DNA of 64,000 bases from Streptomyces sp. CB01580 (GTDB taxonomy: Bacteria > Actinomycetota > Actinomycetes > Streptomycetales > Streptomycetaceae), in NCBI RefSeq assembly GCF_001905795.1, contig NZ_LIXJ01000001.1:62001-126000 (forward strand). The letters are read 5' to 3'. This document shows, one piece after another, positions 44,236-53,768 of this stretch. The notes beneath the pieces are model-generated. The model had not been told where the DNA came from. It ran no database searches and saw nothing but the letters and a program-made list of their open reading frames with translations. Each line of letters starts with the position of its first letter. Positions within the stretch are counted from its first letter, which is position 1. The translations under genes and the position numbers were made by a program.

Positions 44236-45261
44236 TCAGGCGGGCTGCTCCGCGCGCTCGTCCGCGAGGGTGAGGGCGATGTCGACGATCATGTCCTCCT
44301 GTCCGCCCACCAGGCGGCGGCGCCCGCACTCCATGAGGATGTCGCGGACGTCGACCCCGTACCGCGCGGAGGCGGCCTCGGCGTGGCGGAGGAACGACGA
44401 GTAGACGCCCGCGTAGCCGAGGGTCAGGGTCTCCCGGTCGACGCGCACCGGACGGTCCTGGAGCGGCCGCACGATGTCGTCGGCGGCGTCCTGGAGCCGG
44501 AACAGGTCGCAGCCGTGCTCGAAGTCCGACAGGTTCGCGACCGCGATGAACGCCTCCAGCGGGCAGTTGCCCGCCCCCGCGCCGTGGCCGGCGAGCGAGG
44601 CGTCGACGCGGCGGACACCGTTCTCGACCGCGACGACGGAGTTCGCGACCGACAGCGAGAGGTTCTCGTGGGCGTGGATGCCGATCTCGGTCCCGGCGTC
44701 CAGCACGTCCCGGTAGGCGCGGACGCGTGCGGCCACGTCGCCCATGGTGAGTCGGCCGCCGGAGTCGGTGACGTACACGCAGTGCGCGCCGTAGGACTCC
44801 ATGAGCCCGGCCTGCCGGGCCAGTTCCTCGGGCGGCGCCATGTGGGAGAGCATCAGGAAGCCGGACACGTCCATGCCGAGCTCGCGCGCCGCCGCGATGT
44901 GCTGCGCGGAGATGTCCGCCTCGGTGCAGTGCGTGGCGACGCGGACGGAGCGGACCCCGAGGTCGTACGCGTGCTTCAGTTCGTCCACGGTGCCGACGCC
45001 GGGCAGCAGCAGTGTGGTGAGTCGGGCGCGCTTCAGCACCGAGGCCGCGGCCTCGATCCACTCCCAGTCGGTGTGCGAGCCGGGACCGTAGTTGACGGAA
45101 CCGCCGGCGAGGCCGTCGCCGTGCGCGACCTCGATCGCGTCGACGCCCGCCTCGTCGAGCGCGGTGACGATGCGCTTGACGTCCTCCGGGGTGATCCGGT
45201 GGCGAACGGCGTGCATGCCATCGCGCAGCGTGACGTCCTGGACGAAGATCGGGGTGCCCAT
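44236..45261 (-). CDS. mhpE: 4-hydroxy-2-oxovalerate aldolase
   Basis: 341 residues of HMGL-like aldolase: [13 protein letters not shown] at the N-terminus (metal and catalytic Arg/Asp), the [16 protein letters not shown] loop, [14 protein letters not shown] with metal-binding histidines, and the [13 protein letters not shown] signature. It splits 4-hydroxy-2-oxovalerate into pyruvate and acetaldehyde, which is channelled to the partner dehydrogenase. Its start overlaps the dehydrogenase stop (TGATG). Third gene of the operon hydratase - dehydrogenase - aldolase. Confidence 0.95.
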   Translation of the reverse strand: MGTPIFVQDVTLRDGMHAVRHRITPEDVKRIVTALDEAGVDAIEVAHGDGLAGGSVNYGPGSHTDWEWIEAAASVLKRARLTTLLLPGVGTVDELKHAYDLGVRSVRVATHCTEADISAQHIAAARELGMDVSGFLMLSHMAPPEELARQAGLMESYGAHCVYVTDSGGRLTMGDVAARVRAYRDVLDAGTEIGIHAHENLSLSVANSVVAVENGVRRVDASLAGHGAGAGNCPLEAFIAVANLSDFEHGCDLFRLQDAADDIVRPLQDRPVRVDRETLTLGYAGVYSSFLRHAEAASARYGVDVRDILMECGRRRLVGGQEDMIVDIALTLADERAEQPA

Positions 45262-46205
45262 CAGCTGTCTGCCTTCCCTGCTGCGATGCGCTCCGCGACC
45301 TGAAGGGCGGCGGAGGTCATGATGTCGAGGTTCCCTGCGTAGGCCGGGAGGTAGTGCGCGGCGCCCTCGACCTCCAGGAACACCGACACCTGGTGGGTGG
45401 GCCGGGTGCCGCCGTCGGCGAGGAGCGTGCCGACCGGCTGGTCCTCGGGGATCTCGGTGATCTGCACCTGCTGCTTGAGCCGGTATCCGGGCACGTACGC
45501 GGCGACGTCGGCGGCCATCTTCGTGACGGACCGGCGGATCTCCTCCTGGGCCGCCGAGTCCGGGGCCGTGACGAGGCAGAAGACCGTGTCCCGCATCATC
45601 AGCGGCGGCTCCGCGGGGTTGAGGATGATGATCGCCTTGCCGCGGCGCGCCCCGCCGACCCGCTCGATGGCGGCCGAGGTGGTCTCGGTGAACTCGTCGA
45701 TGTTGGCGCGGGTGCCGGGGCCGGCCGACTTCGAGGCGATCGACGCGACGATCTCCGCGTACTCCACGGGCACGACGCGGCTGACCGCGGCGACGACCGG
45801 GATGGTGGCCTGGCCGCCGCAGGTGACCATGTTGACGTTCGGCGCGCCCAGGTGCTCGTCGAGGTTGACGGCGGGCACGACGTAGGGGCCGATGGCGGCC
45901 GGGGTGAGGTCGATCAGGCGCTTCCCGAACGGGGCCAGCTTGGCGGCGTTCGCCTCGTGCGCCTTGGCCGAGGTCGCGTCGAAGACGATGTCGATCTCGT
46001 CGAAGCCGGGCATCGCGATCAGCCCGTCCACGCCCTCGTGCGTGACAGGGACACCGAGCCGCGCGGCGCGGGCCAGACCGTCGGAATCGGGGTCGATGCC
46101 GACCATGGCGCCCATCTCCAGGTGCTTCGCCCCGCGCAGCACCTTGATCATCAGGTCGGTGCCGATGTTGCCCGACCCGATGATCGCGACCTTCGTCCTG
46201 CTCAT
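45261..46205 (-). CDS. mhpF: Acetaldehyde dehydrogenase (acylating)
   Basis: 314 residues. The NAD-binding start is [18 protein letters not shown], and the catalytic Cys is in [14 protein letters not shown] near residue 128. The C-terminal part includes [20 protein letters not shown], as in MhpF/BphJ partners of the aldolase. It converts acetaldehyde, coenzyme A and NAD to acetyl-CoA. It overlaps the hydratase gene by four bases and the aldolase start by one, so the three enzymes are made together. Confidence 0.95.
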   Translation of the reverse strand: MSRTKVAIIGSGNIGTDLMIKVLRGAKHLEMGAMVGIDPDSDGLARAARLGVPVTHEGVDGLIAMPGFDEIDIVFDATSAKAHEANAAKLAPFGKRLIDLTPAAIGPYVVPAVNLDEHLGAPNVNMVTCGGQATIPVVAAVSRVVPVEYAEIVASIASKSAGPGTRANIDEFTETTSAAIERVGGARRGKAIIILNPAEPPLMMRDTVFCLVTAPDSAAQEEIRRSVTKMAADVAAYVPGYRLKQQVQITEIPEDQPVGTLLADGGTRPTHQVSVFLEVEGAAHYLPAYAGNLDIMTSAALQVAERIAAGKADS

Positions 46206-47026
46206 GAAGCCTCTCCCTCGCTGAAGCGGACCGTCACGGCACCGAAGCCGGACAGCGTGGCGGTGACGGTGTCGCCGGGGGACACCGGCCGCATCGGACC
46301 GAGCGCGCCGGACAGCACGACCTGTCCCGCGCGCAGCGGGTCGCCGAGCTCGCGGGCCGTACGGGCGAGCCACACGACGGCCTCGACCGGGTCTCCGAGG
46401 CAGGCGGCGCCGGTTCCCGTGGAGACCTCCGTGCCGTTGGCGCTCATCGACATCACGACGTCCACCGGTTCGGTCTCGTCGAGGGTGCGCCGGTCCGTGC
46501 CGAGCACGTAGGCGCCCGCGGACGCGTTGTCCGCCACCGTGTCACCGAGGCTGATGTCCCAGCCGTCGATCCGGCTGCCACAGATCTCCAGCGCGGCGAC
46601 GCCGTAGTCGATCGCGTCCCGGACCTGCGCGGCGTCGAGCGGCCCGTCGGCCAGGTCGGCACGGAGGACGAAGGCGATCTCCGCCTCCACCCGGGGCTGG
46701 AGGATCCGCCCGGGCGGTACGGCGCCGCCGTCCTCGTAGGCCATGTCGTCGAAGAGGACGCCGAAGTCGGGCTGGTCGACGCCGAGCTGCTGCTGCACCG
46801 CCTCGGAGGTCAGGCCGATCTTGCGGCCGGTGATCCGAGCGCCGTCGGCGAGGCGGCGTTCGGTCAGCGCGGCCTGTACGGCGTACGCGGCGGCCAGGTC
46901 GTCCCGGCCGATCAGGTCCCGCACGGGCGCGCAGGGCACACCGGAGGCGGATGCCTCGGCGAGCCGCGCGGCCGCTGCGGCGATGTCGGACTTGCTCGCG
47001 GAGGCGAGCCCTTGGTTCTCGGTCAC
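46202..47026 (-). CDS. mhpD: 2-keto-4-pentenoate hydratase
   Basis: 274 residues with [29 protein letters not shown], the metal-binding VEAEIAFVL, and a C-terminal [17 protein letters not shown]. These define MhpD-type hydratases, which add water to 2-hydroxypenta-2,4-dienoate to give 4-hydroxy-2-oxovalerate. It is first in the lower-pathway operon and divergent from an IclR regulator, with the inverted repeat at 47036 just upstream. Confidence 0.92.
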   Translation of the reverse strand: MTENQGLASASKSDIAAAAARLAEASASGVPCAPVRDLIGRDDLAAAYAVQAALTERRLADGARITGRKIGLTSEAVQQQLGVDQPDFGVLFDDMAYEDGGAVPPGRILQPRVEAEIAFVLRADLADGPLDAAQVRDAIDYGVAALEICGSRIDGWDISLGDTVADNASAGAYVLGTDRRTLDETEPVDVVMSMSANGTEVSTGTGAACLGDPVEAVVWLARTARELGDPLRAGQVVLSGALGPMRPVSPGDTVTATLSGFGAVTVRFSEGEAS

Positions 47027-47035
47027 GGCTTCACT

Positions 47036-47054
47036 GTGTGCCCAGGTCGCACAC
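47036..47054. promoter_or_regulatory. Inverted repeat between hydratase and IclR genes
   Basis: GTGTGC - 7 bases - GCACAC, 10 bp upstream of the hydratase start within the 69-bp divergent gap. It is a candidate operator for the IclR protein. Confidence 0.5.
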
Positions 47055-47095
47055 TCGAACCAGCACTTCGTCTCGCTCAGCGATACGCTGCATCC

Positions 47096-47863
47096 ATGGC
47101 GGAATCAGCGTCGGGCGGTCTCGACACGGTGCTGGGCAAGGCCGTGACGATCCTGCGGGCGTTCCGGCCCGACGACCGGGCGGTCAGCCTCGCCGAGCTC
47201 GTGCGGCGCACGGGTCTCCACAAGGCGACCGTGCACCGGTTGTCCGGTGCCCTGGTCGACAACCGCCTGCTCGACCGGGTCGACGGGGGCTACCGCCCCA
47301 GCGGCGGCCTCTTCGAGCTCGGCATGCTCGCGGCGCCCGAGCGGAGCCTGCTGGAGGTGGCGATGCCGTTCCTCCAGGACCTGTACGAACGCACGCACGA
47401 AACCGTTCATCTCGGGGTGCGCGAGGGACACGACGTCGTGTACGTCGCCAAGATCGGCGGCCACCGCCAGGCCAGGGCGCCTTCGCGCACCGGAGGGCGG
47501 ATGCCGCTGCACTGCACCGCCATCGGCAAGGTGCTGCTCGCGCACGCCGACGACGAGCTGCGGCGGGAGGTGCTGTCCGGGCCGCTGGAGCGGCGCACCC
47601 CGCGCACGATCGTGGCTCCGGGTGCTCTGCGCCGCCAACTGCGGGACGTCACCGAGACCGGCGTCGCGTTCGAGCGGGAGGAGTCGACCACCGGGCTCAT
47701 GTGCGTCGCGGCGCCGGTGCTGGGGCGCGACAACGAGGCGCTCGCCGCGATCAGCGTGGCCGGCCCCACCGGCAGGTTCCGGCCCGAGCGGTTCGTGACG
47801 CAGGTGCGGGCGGCGGCCGCCGGGCTCGGCAGCACACTGATCCGGCGCAACCCGCTGAGCTGA
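47096..47863 (+). CDS. IclR-family regulator (next to hydratase operon)
   Basis: 255 residues. The winged helix is VSLAELVRRTGLHKATVHRL then SGALVDNRLL. The effector domain has HETVHLGVREGHDVVYVAKI and GRMPLHCTAIGKVLLAH, the IclR signature. ATG 47096 is preferred over an earlier in-frame start because the domain begins soon after it. It is divergent from the hydratase - dehydrogenase - aldolase operon and most likely controls it. Confidence 0.88.
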   Translation: MAESASGGLDTVLGKAVTILRAFRPDDRAVSLAELVRRTGLHKATVHRLSGALVDNRLLDRVDGGYRPSGGLFELGMLAAPERSLLEVAMPFLQDLYERTHETVHLGVREGHDVVYVAKIGGHRQARAPSRTGGRMPLHCTAIGKVLLAHADDELRREVLSGPLERRTPRTIVAPGALRRQLRDVTETGVAFEREESTTGLMCVAAPVLGRDNEALAAISVAGPTGRFRPERFVTQVRAAAAGLGSTLIRRNPLS

Positions 47864-47975
47864 TCCGCCGCCGCTCTCCCGCTCCTGCCGGACTCGGCCG
47901 CCGTGCCGGGATCCGGTTCTCCTGCCGGGTTCTGTCGGCGGCCGTTTCCCGTCGGGGCCTGCCACGGCTCCGCGC

Positions 47976-48740
47976 TCAGAGAGCCTGGGTGATCGCGTCG
48001 GCCGCGGACGTCAGCGCGGCCGTGAGCGGCTTGAGCATCCTGGGCGAGTAGCGGACGCCGGGCATCGACACCGACAACGCGGCGGTCGTCGCACCGGCGC
48101 GGTCCTTCACCGCGCACCCCACCGCCACCACCCCCCGCTCGGTGCGCTCCAGGTTGAGCGCGACGCCGCTGCGCCGTACCGCCCACAGCTCCCGGCGCAG
48201 CTGCACCGGGTCCGGCAGCTGCTCCCCCGGCGCCCGCCGGTCGTCGTCGGCGTACAGCGCCCCGACCTCCTCGTCCGAGAGCGCCGCCAGTTCGATCAGG
48301 CCGCCCGTGGCCTGATGGGCCGGGAAGACGGTGCCCTCACGGCTGCCCACCCGCAACGCCTGTGCGCACTCGACCGAGGCGATGATCCGGACGTTCCGCC
48401 CGGTCCGGATGCTGAGGTTCGCCGTCTCGTCGATCCGGTCCACCAGGGCACGCATCGGTCCGACGGCCGCCGCGCGGAGTGCGCCGAGGCCGGACCGGGC
48501 GCTCTCGGCCAGGGCGAGCACGGGGCCCACCCGGTAGGTCCGGTCCTCGTCCTGCACCGCGAAGTCGCGGTAGACCAGCGCGGTCAGCAGCCGGTGGGCC
48601 GTGGAGCGGGCGACACCCAGGCGCTCGGCCGCCGCGGAGACGGTGACCGAGCCGTCGAGCTGGAGGATCTGTGCCAGCCGGAGCGCGTGGTCGACGCTGC
48701 TCGGCGCATAGGCGGGGGGTGTTTTCATCGACTTCGCCAT
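47976..48740 (-). CDS. IclR-family regulator (next to gentisate operon)
   Basis: 254 residues. The HTH is GSVTVSAAAERLGVARSTAH then RLLTALVYRD. The effector domain contains TANLSIRTGRNVRIIASVEC and EGTVFPAHQATGGLIELAAL. ATG 48740 is used because GAGGA lies seven bases upstream; an ATG six codons earlier is possible. It is divergent from the gentisate genes, with a nested palindrome in the shared gap, so it is their probable regulator. Confidence 0.88.
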   Translation of the reverse strand: MAKSMKTPPAYAPSSVDHALRLAQILQLDGSVTVSAAAERLGVARSTAHRLLTALVYRDFAVQDEDRTYRVGPVLALAESARSGLGALRAAAVGPMRALVDRIDETANLSIRTGRNVRIIASVECAQALRVGSREGTVFPAHQATGGLIELAALSDEEVGALYADDDRRAPGEQLPDPVQLRRELWAVRRSGVALNLERTERGVVAVGCAVKDRAGATTAALSVSMPGVRYSPRMLKPLTAALTSAADAITQAL

Positions 48741-48761
48741 GGTCCGATCCTCACACATCTT

Positions 48762-48793
48762 GTTCCACTGAGCAGAATTCTGTGTTCTGGAAC
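48762..48793. promoter_or_regulatory. Nested palindrome in the gentisate promoter
   Basis: GTTCCA (48762-48767) and TGGAAC (48788-48793) share an exact centre with the inner palindrome CAGAATTCTG (48773-48782). It lies 22 bp upstream of the IclR start and 26 bp upstream of the gentisate dioxygenase start. It is a good candidate IclR operator. Confidence 0.65.
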
Positions 48794-48818
48794 GGTGGAC
48801 TCGGCCGATAGTCGGGCC

Positions 48819-49973
48819 ATGTCTGAAGCCAACGTCGTCACGTCGCCGGTCAGCCTCACGGCCGAGGACCGACCCGGTCGGCCCCCCGTCACCCCGGAAC
48901 TGGAGCACCTCTACCGAGGCTTCGAGCAGGAGCTGCTCGTTCCGCTCTGGACCGAGATCGGTGACCTCATGCCGGAGCATCCGCGCTCCGCCGCCCAGCC
49001 GCACATGTGGGAGTGGCGCAGGCTGCTCGACCTCGCCGCGCGGGCGGGCGACCTGGTGCCCGTCGGCCGGGGCGGGGAGCGCCGGGCGATCGCACTGGCC
49101 AACCCGAGCCTGGGCGGGCGGCCCTACGCGACCCCGACGCTGTGGGCCGCGATCCAGTACCTGATGCCGGGCGAGGACGCCCCCGAGCACCGGCACACCC
49201 AGAACGCGTTCCGCTTCGTCGTCGAGGGCGAGGGCGTGTGGACCGTGGTCGAGCGCGACCCGGTACCGATGGGCCGGGGCGACTTCCTCCCCCAGCCCGG
49301 TATGCACTGGCACGCCCACCACAACGCGGCGAAGCAGCCGATGGCCTGGCTCGACGGGCTCGACATCCCGTTCCAGTACGGCATCGAGGCGCAGTTCTTC
49401 GACTTCGGCCGGGACGCCCTCGGCGAGGAGGAGCACGCCGGTCCCGCCCTGTCCCGTTCGCAGCGGCTGTGGGGCCACCCCGGTCTGGCGCCCGTCTCGC
49501 AGATCGGGCACCGCGAGGGCACCCCGCTGCTGTGCTACCGCTGGGTGGACACCGACGCCGCGCTCACCGCCCAGCTGGAACTGGAGCGCGCGGGCCACGC
49601 CGGCACGGTCGAACCCGGCCACGCCCTGGTCCGCTACACCAACCCGACGCACGCGGGCGATGTGCTGGCGACCATCCGGGCCCAGTTCCACCGGATCACG
49701 GCGGGCACCGAGACCACGCCGTACCGCGAGACCGGTTCGTCCGTCTACCAGGTCTTCGACGGTTCCGGCCGGATCACGGTCGGCGAGCGCTCCTGGTCGG
49801 TGACGCGCGGCGACCTGTTCGTCGTTCCGTCCTGGCAGCCGCTGTCGATCCGCTCCGAGGCGTCCGCGTCCGACTCCGACTCCGGAGCGCTCGACCTGTT
49901 CCAGTTCAGCGACGCACCGATCCTCACCAAGCTCAACCTGTTCCGCAGCCGGACCGAGAAGGACAACCGATGA
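48819..49973 (+). CDS. Gentisate 1,2-dioxygenase
   Basis: 384-residue bicupin. The N-terminal cupin has EHRHTQNAFRFVVEGEGVWT and GDFLPQPGMHWHAHHN, whose histidines bind Fe(II). The second cupin has SSVYQVFDGSGRITVGERSW and GDLFVVPSW. This is the gentisate dioxygenase pattern: it opens 2,5-dihydroxybenzoate to maleylpyruvate. It is first of four pathway genes; its stop overlaps the hydrolase start by four bases (ATGA). ATG 48819 was chosen by the family start and the promoter palindrome before it. Confidence 0.93.
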   Translation: MSEANVVTSPVSLTAEDRPGRPPVTPELEHLYRGFEQELLVPLWTEIGDLMPEHPRSAAQPHMWEWRRLLDLAARAGDLVPVGRGGERRAIALANPSLGGRPYATPTLWAAIQYLMPGEDAPEHRHTQNAFRFVVEGEGVWTVVERDPVPMGRGDFLPQPGMHWHAHHNAAKQPMAWLDGLDIPFQYGIEAQFFDFGRDALGEEEHAGPALSRSQRLWGHPGLAPVSQIGHREGTPLLCYRWVDTDAALTAQLELERAGHAGTVEPGHALVRYTNPTHAGDVLATIRAQFHRITAGTETTPYRETGSSVYQVFDGSGRITVGERSWSVTRGDLFVVPSWQPLSIRSEASASDSDSGALDLFQFSDAPILTKLNLFRSRTEKDNR

Positions 49974-50803
49974 AGCTCGCCACCATCCGTCTGGATGACC
50001 AGCACACCGCCGCCGTCCGTGTCGACGGCGACCAGCTCGTCGAGGTGGGACCGCCCGACGTCGGCGCGGTGCTGGCCGCTCCCGGTGGCCTCGCGTCCGC
50101 CGCCACCGCGGGCGGCCCGCGCCACCCGCTCGCCGGGGCCGACCTCGCCCCGGTCGTGCCGCGGCCCTCCAAGGTCGTTTGCGTGGGGCTGAACTACCAG
50201 AACCACATCAAGGAGATGGGCCGCGACCTCCCGGAACACCCCACGCTCTTCTGCAAGTTCGCGGACACCTTGATCGGAGCGGGCGACGACATCCGCCGCC
50301 CCGTCGAGACCGAGCAGTTCGACTGGGAGGCCGAACTCGCCGTCGTCATCGGGCGGCAGGTGCGCCGGGCGGACGAGGAGCAGGCGATCGCCGCGATCGC
50401 GGGCTTCACCGTGCTCAACGACATCACCTGCCGCGACTGGCAGTTCCGCACCCGGGAATGGCTCCAGGGCAAGAACTGGGACTCCAGCACCCCCGTCGGC
50501 CCGTTCCTGGTCACCGCGGACGAGACCGGGCCGCGCCCGGCCCTCGACATCCGCTGCGAGGTCGACGGCCGGGTCATGCAGTCGGACAACACCGGCGACC
50601 TGCTGTTCGACCCGGTCCACCTGGTTCGCTACGTCTCGACGATGGTGCGGCTCAACCCCGGCGACATCATCGCGACCGGCACCCCCGGCGGTGTCGGCCA
50701 CGCCCGTCGGCCCGCCGTCTTCCTGAAGGGCGGCGAGACGGTCGTCACCGAGATCGAGGGGCTCGGCCGCCTCGAGAACCGCGTCGTCCCCGAAGGCGCG
50801 TGA
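49970..50803 (+). CDS. Fumarylpyruvate hydrolase (FAH family)
   Basis: 277 residues. CVGLNYQNHIKEMG carries the catalytic His region, followed by FDWEAELAVVIGRQV with the metal-binding glutamates, ITCRDWQFRTREWLQGKNWD and a final TGTPGGVGHAR. It hydrolyses fumarylpyruvate to fumarate and pyruvate, the last step of the gentisate route. It overlaps the dioxygenase (ATGA) and the isomerase (TGATG). Confidence 0.92.
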   Translation: MKLATIRLDDQHTAAVRVDGDQLVEVGPPDVGAVLAAPGGLASAATAGGPRHPLAGADLAPVVPRPSKVVCVGLNYQNHIKEMGRDLPEHPTLFCKFADTLIGAGDDIRRPVETEQFDWEAELAVVIGRQVRRADEEQAIAAIAGFTVLNDITCRDWQFRTREWLQGKNWDSSTPVGPFLVTADETGPRPALDIRCEVDGRVMQSDNTGDLLFDPVHLVRYVSTMVRLNPGDIIATGTPGGVGHARRPAVFLKGGETVVTEIEGLGRLENRVVPEGA

Positions 50804-51450
50804 TGGGACGCGAACTCGCCACCGCGCTCGGGTGGGTCGACGCCGGGACCCGGCTCTGCGCCTCGGCGATCGCCGGACTCTCCGAGGAGGAGTACGCCGC
50901 TCCCTCGGCCCTGCCGGGCTGGACGCGCAAGCACGTCGTGGCACATCTGGCGGCCAATGCCGAGGCGGTCGGCAACCTGGTCCACTGGGCGCGCACCGGC
51001 GAGAGGACCCCGATGTACGCCTCGCCGCAGGAGCGCGCGGAGGGCATCGAGAAGGGATCCCGGTCCGGCGGGCCGGAGTTGACGCGGTGGTTCACCGAGT
51101 CCGCCGCGGAACTGGCCGCCGGGATGGCCGCCCTGTCCGACGAGGCGTGGCGGGCAGAGGTGGTCACCGCGCAGGGCCGCACCGTACCGGCGAGCGAGAC
51201 CCCGTACATGCGCGCCCGCGAGGTCCTGGTCCACGCCGTGGACCTCGCCACCGGGCTCTCCTTCGCCGCTCTGCCCGACGACTTCCTGCGGGAGCTGGAA
51301 GCGGACATCCGCGCCCGGCGGGGGCCCGGCGCGGTCCCCGGGCTCGTGGGGTCCCGGGCCGATGTCGTCGCCTTTCTGGCGGGACGCCCCTCGACCGGGG
51401 TGACGACCGCCGACGGAAGCCCCCTGCCCGTTCTGCCCCCGTGGCTGTGA
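50803..51450 (+). CDS. Mycothiol-dependent maleylpyruvate isomerase
   Basis: 215 residues. The DinB-like metal-binding layout is visible as PGWTRKHVVAHLAANAEA near residue 40 and REVLVHAVDLA near 140, giving His, Glu and His ligands. It isomerises maleylpyruvate to fumarylpyruvate with mycothiol, which fits an actinobacterial host. It is translationally coupled to the hydrolase and followed 17 bp later by the hydroxylase, so all four gentisate genes form one operon. Confidence 0.9.
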   Translation: MGRELATALGWVDAGTRLCASAIAGLSEEEYAAPSALPGWTRKHVVAHLAANAEAVGNLVHWARTGERTPMYASPQERAEGIEKGSRSGGPELTRWFTESAAELAAGMAALSDEAWRAEVVTAQGRTVPASETPYMRAREVLVHAVDLATGLSFAALPDDFLRELEADIRARRGPGAVPGLVGSRADVVAFLAGRPSTGVTTADGSPLPVLPPWL

Positions 51451-51467
51451 AGAGAAGGACCTGATCC

Positions 51468-52733
51468 ATGGACGACTCCCCCTCCGCACCCGTCGACGTG
51501 ATCATCGTCGGGGGCGGCATCGGCGGCCTCTCGGGCGCACTCGCCCTCACCCGCCAGGGCCTGAAGGTCCGGGTGTACGAGCAGGCGCCCGCCTTCGGCG
51601 AGGTCGGCGCGGGCCTCCAGCTCGCACCCAACTGCACCCGCATACTCGACCACTACGGTCTGCTGGAGGAGGCGGCATCCCTGGGGGTGCTGCCGCAGAA
51701 CATCGTCATGAAGGACGCGGTGGACGCCGACGAGCTGACCCGCCTCGACCTCCGCGACCTGGAGGCCCGCTACGGCTACCCGTACCTGGTGATCCACCGC
51801 AGCGACCTGCACGGGATCCTGCTGCGCGGCTGTGAGCGGGCGGGCGTCGACCTCGTGACCGACGCCCACTGCACGGCGTACGAGAACACCGGCGCGGGGG
51901 CCCGTGTCCAATTCTCCGACGGCCGCGCCGACGAGGCGGAAGTGGTGATCGCCGCGGACGGACTGCGCTCGGTCGCCCGCGAGCTGCTGGTCGACGACGA
52001 GCCGGTCAGCTCTGCGTACGTCGCCTACCGCGCGGCCGTGCCGTTCGAGACGGTCGCCGGCAACGACGTCCACGGCAAGGACGTCGTCGTGTACGTCGGC
52101 CCGCGCTGCCACTTCGTGCAGTACCCGCTGCGGGGCGGCGAGATGTTCAACCAGGTCGCCGTCTTCGAGTCGCCGAAGGCGCTGGCCGGGGAGGACGACT
52201 GGGGAACCCCGGACGAGCTGGACTCCGCGTTCGCGCGGACCTGCGACCCGGTCCGCGAGGGCCTGGCCCTGATGTGGCGCGACCGGTGGTGGCGGATGTA
52301 CGACCGCGACCCCGTAACGACATGGGTGACCGGTCGGATCGCGCTGCTCGGGGACGCCGCGCACCCGCCCCTGCAGTACATGGCCCAGGGCGCGATCATG
52401 GCGATAGAGGACGGCTGGGTGCTCGGCGAGCACGTCGCCGCCCAGCGTGCGCGGCGCACCGGCGACGGTTCGGGCGTCGACTGGGACGCGGCACTCGCCG
52501 CCTACGAGGCGGTACGTCCCGAGCACTGCCGCCGGGTCGTCGAGACCGCCCGGGTCTGGGGCGAGTTGTGGCACCTGGAGGGCGTCCTCAGGATGCAGCG
52601 CAACGCCGTGCTGCGTGAACGCGACGTCTACGACTACTCGTTCATCGACTGGATCTACGGCCCGACGGCTCTGACTCCCGACGAGGAACCGGAGATGTTC
52701 CGGCCGATCCCCCTGGACTCCGTGGCCGTCTGA
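51468..52733 (+). CDS. 3-hydroxybenzoate 6-hydroxylase-like flavin monooxygenase
   Basis: 421 residues. The FAD motif VIIVGGGIGGLSGALALTRQ is at the N-terminus and LLGDAAHPPLQYMAQGAIMA near 305, which is typical of group A hydroxylases. The GDAAHPPLQYMAQGA form and the gene context point to 3-hydroxybenzoate 6-hydroxylase, which makes gentisate; salicylate 5-hydroxylation would be another way in. It is the last gene of the gentisate operon although it acts first. GAAGGA lies upstream of the ATG. Confidence 0.85.
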   Translation: MDDSPSAPVDVIIVGGGIGGLSGALALTRQGLKVRVYEQAPAFGEVGAGLQLAPNCTRILDHYGLLEEAASLGVLPQNIVMKDAVDADELTRLDLRDLEARYGYPYLVIHRSDLHGILLRGCERAGVDLVTDAHCTAYENTGAGARVQFSDGRADEAEVVIAADGLRSVARELLVDDEPVSSAYVAYRAAVPFETVAGNDVHGKDVVVYVGPRCHFVQYPLRGGEMFNQVAVFESPKALAGEDDWGTPDELDSAFARTCDPVREGLALMWRDRWWRMYDRDPVTTWVTGRIALLGDAAHPPLQYMAQGAIMAIEDGWVLGEHVAAQRARRTGDGSGVDWDAALAAYEAVRPEHCRRVVETARVWGELWHLEGVLRMQRNAVLRERDVYDYSFIDWIYGPTALTPDEEPEMFRPIPLDSVAV

Positions 52734-52914
52734 GGGCTACGGACCAGGAGAACGGGCAGGGGGCGGGGCCGGGGTCGGCGGCTCCGCCGTCCTGCCCGTG
52801 CGCGACGGACGGGAGAGCGTCGGCGCGGCGGGGTGAGTACCGGTACTCACGCGTCCGCCGGGCCCCCGAGCCACGATGGGGTGAACGGATCGACCCCCGA
52901 AAGGCCCCGTCCGC

Positions 52915-53577
52915 ATGCTCAGCCGCCTCGCCGCCGCCCTGGTGCCCGCCGCCGTCGGCCTGAACGTCACCACCGACGTCGGCGCTCGTCTCGCACCGGG
53001 CAGCATCATCGCCGCCAACCACACCTCACTGGCGGATCCGGCCGTCGTCCTCGCGGCGCTCCGCCGGCTCGGTGTCGAGCCGGTCGTCATGGCCGCCGCG
53101 GGGCTGTGGCGCGTCCCGGTGCTCGGCCGTGCGCTCACCCGGGAAGGGCACATCCCGGTGCACCGCGGAGACCGGCGGGCCGTCGAGGCCCTGCACAGCG
53201 CGGCCGATGCCCTGGCGCGGGGCCGCCTGGTCCTGATCTACGGCGAAGGAGGTCTGCCCCGGCGCAAGGACTCCGGCGAGGCCGGACCCCGGCCCTTCCG
53301 CAGCGGCCTCGCACGGCTCACCCACAGCACCGGCGCACCCGTCGTCCCCCTGGGTCAGGCCGGGGCCCGGCGGATCGTCTCCGGCAGCCGCCCGAAGCAG
53401 TTCGCCGGACTGGTCACGGTGCCCCTGCGCCGCCCGGGCGTCCATGTCCACGTCGGCGCCCCCGTCGTGCTGACCGGCAGCCACGCCGACCGCACCGCAC
53501 ACGCCCACCGGGCGGTGACCGCGGCCTGGCGGACCGCGGTCGGGCGCCTCGGTGAGCCGGTCGTGCTCAGCAGGTGA
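52915..53577 (+). CDS. plsC: 1-acylglycerol-3-phosphate acyltransferase (PlsC family)
   Basis: 220 residues. The acyltransferase box is NHTSLADP (His-x4-Asp), with a second substrate motif YGEGGLPRR in place of the usual EGT. A short hydrophobic N-terminus suggests peripheral membrane binding. It probably acylates a lysophospholipid or another glycerol phosphate. The stop overlaps a short MarR-like frame (GTGA). No other lipid genes are nearby, so its physiological substrate is uncertain. Confidence 0.8.
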   Translation: MLSRLAAALVPAAVGLNVTTDVGARLAPGSIIAANHTSLADPAVVLAALRRLGVEPVVMAAAGLWRVPVLGRALTREGHIPVHRGDRRAVEALHSAADALARGRLVLIYGEGGLPRRKDSGEAGPRPFRSGLARLTHSTGAPVVPLGQAGARRIVSGSRPKQFAGLVTVPLRRPGVHVHVGAPVVLTGSHADRTAHAHRAVTAAWRTAVGRLGEPVVLSR

Positions 53578-53768
53578 CCGTCGGCGAGGACAGGAGGGGG
53601 CGGACGACCTCGCTGACGACGGAGGGCCGCGCCTTCCTGGCGAATGCGGCGCAGGGCCGCCGGGAGAGCGCGCGGGACGCGTCCGCGGTGCTCTCGCCCG
53701 GCGAGCAGACCCTGTTCACGGAAATGTGCCGGAAGGTCACCGTGTCGATCGACGCCCTGCCGCGTTGA
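53574..53768 (+). pseudogene. MarR-family regulator, C-terminal stub
   Basis: 64 residues starting at a GTG that overlaps the acyltransferase stop. DRRGRTTSLTTEGRAFLANA is the wing and following helix of a MarR protein, and ALSPGEQ-like sequence (AVLSPGEQTLFTEMCRKV) is the dimerisation helix. The recognition helix and N-terminal half are missing, so it cannot act as a normal repressor. It is most likely a remnant of a longer gene replaced by the acyltransferase end; a functional microprotein is less likely. Confidence 0.6.
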
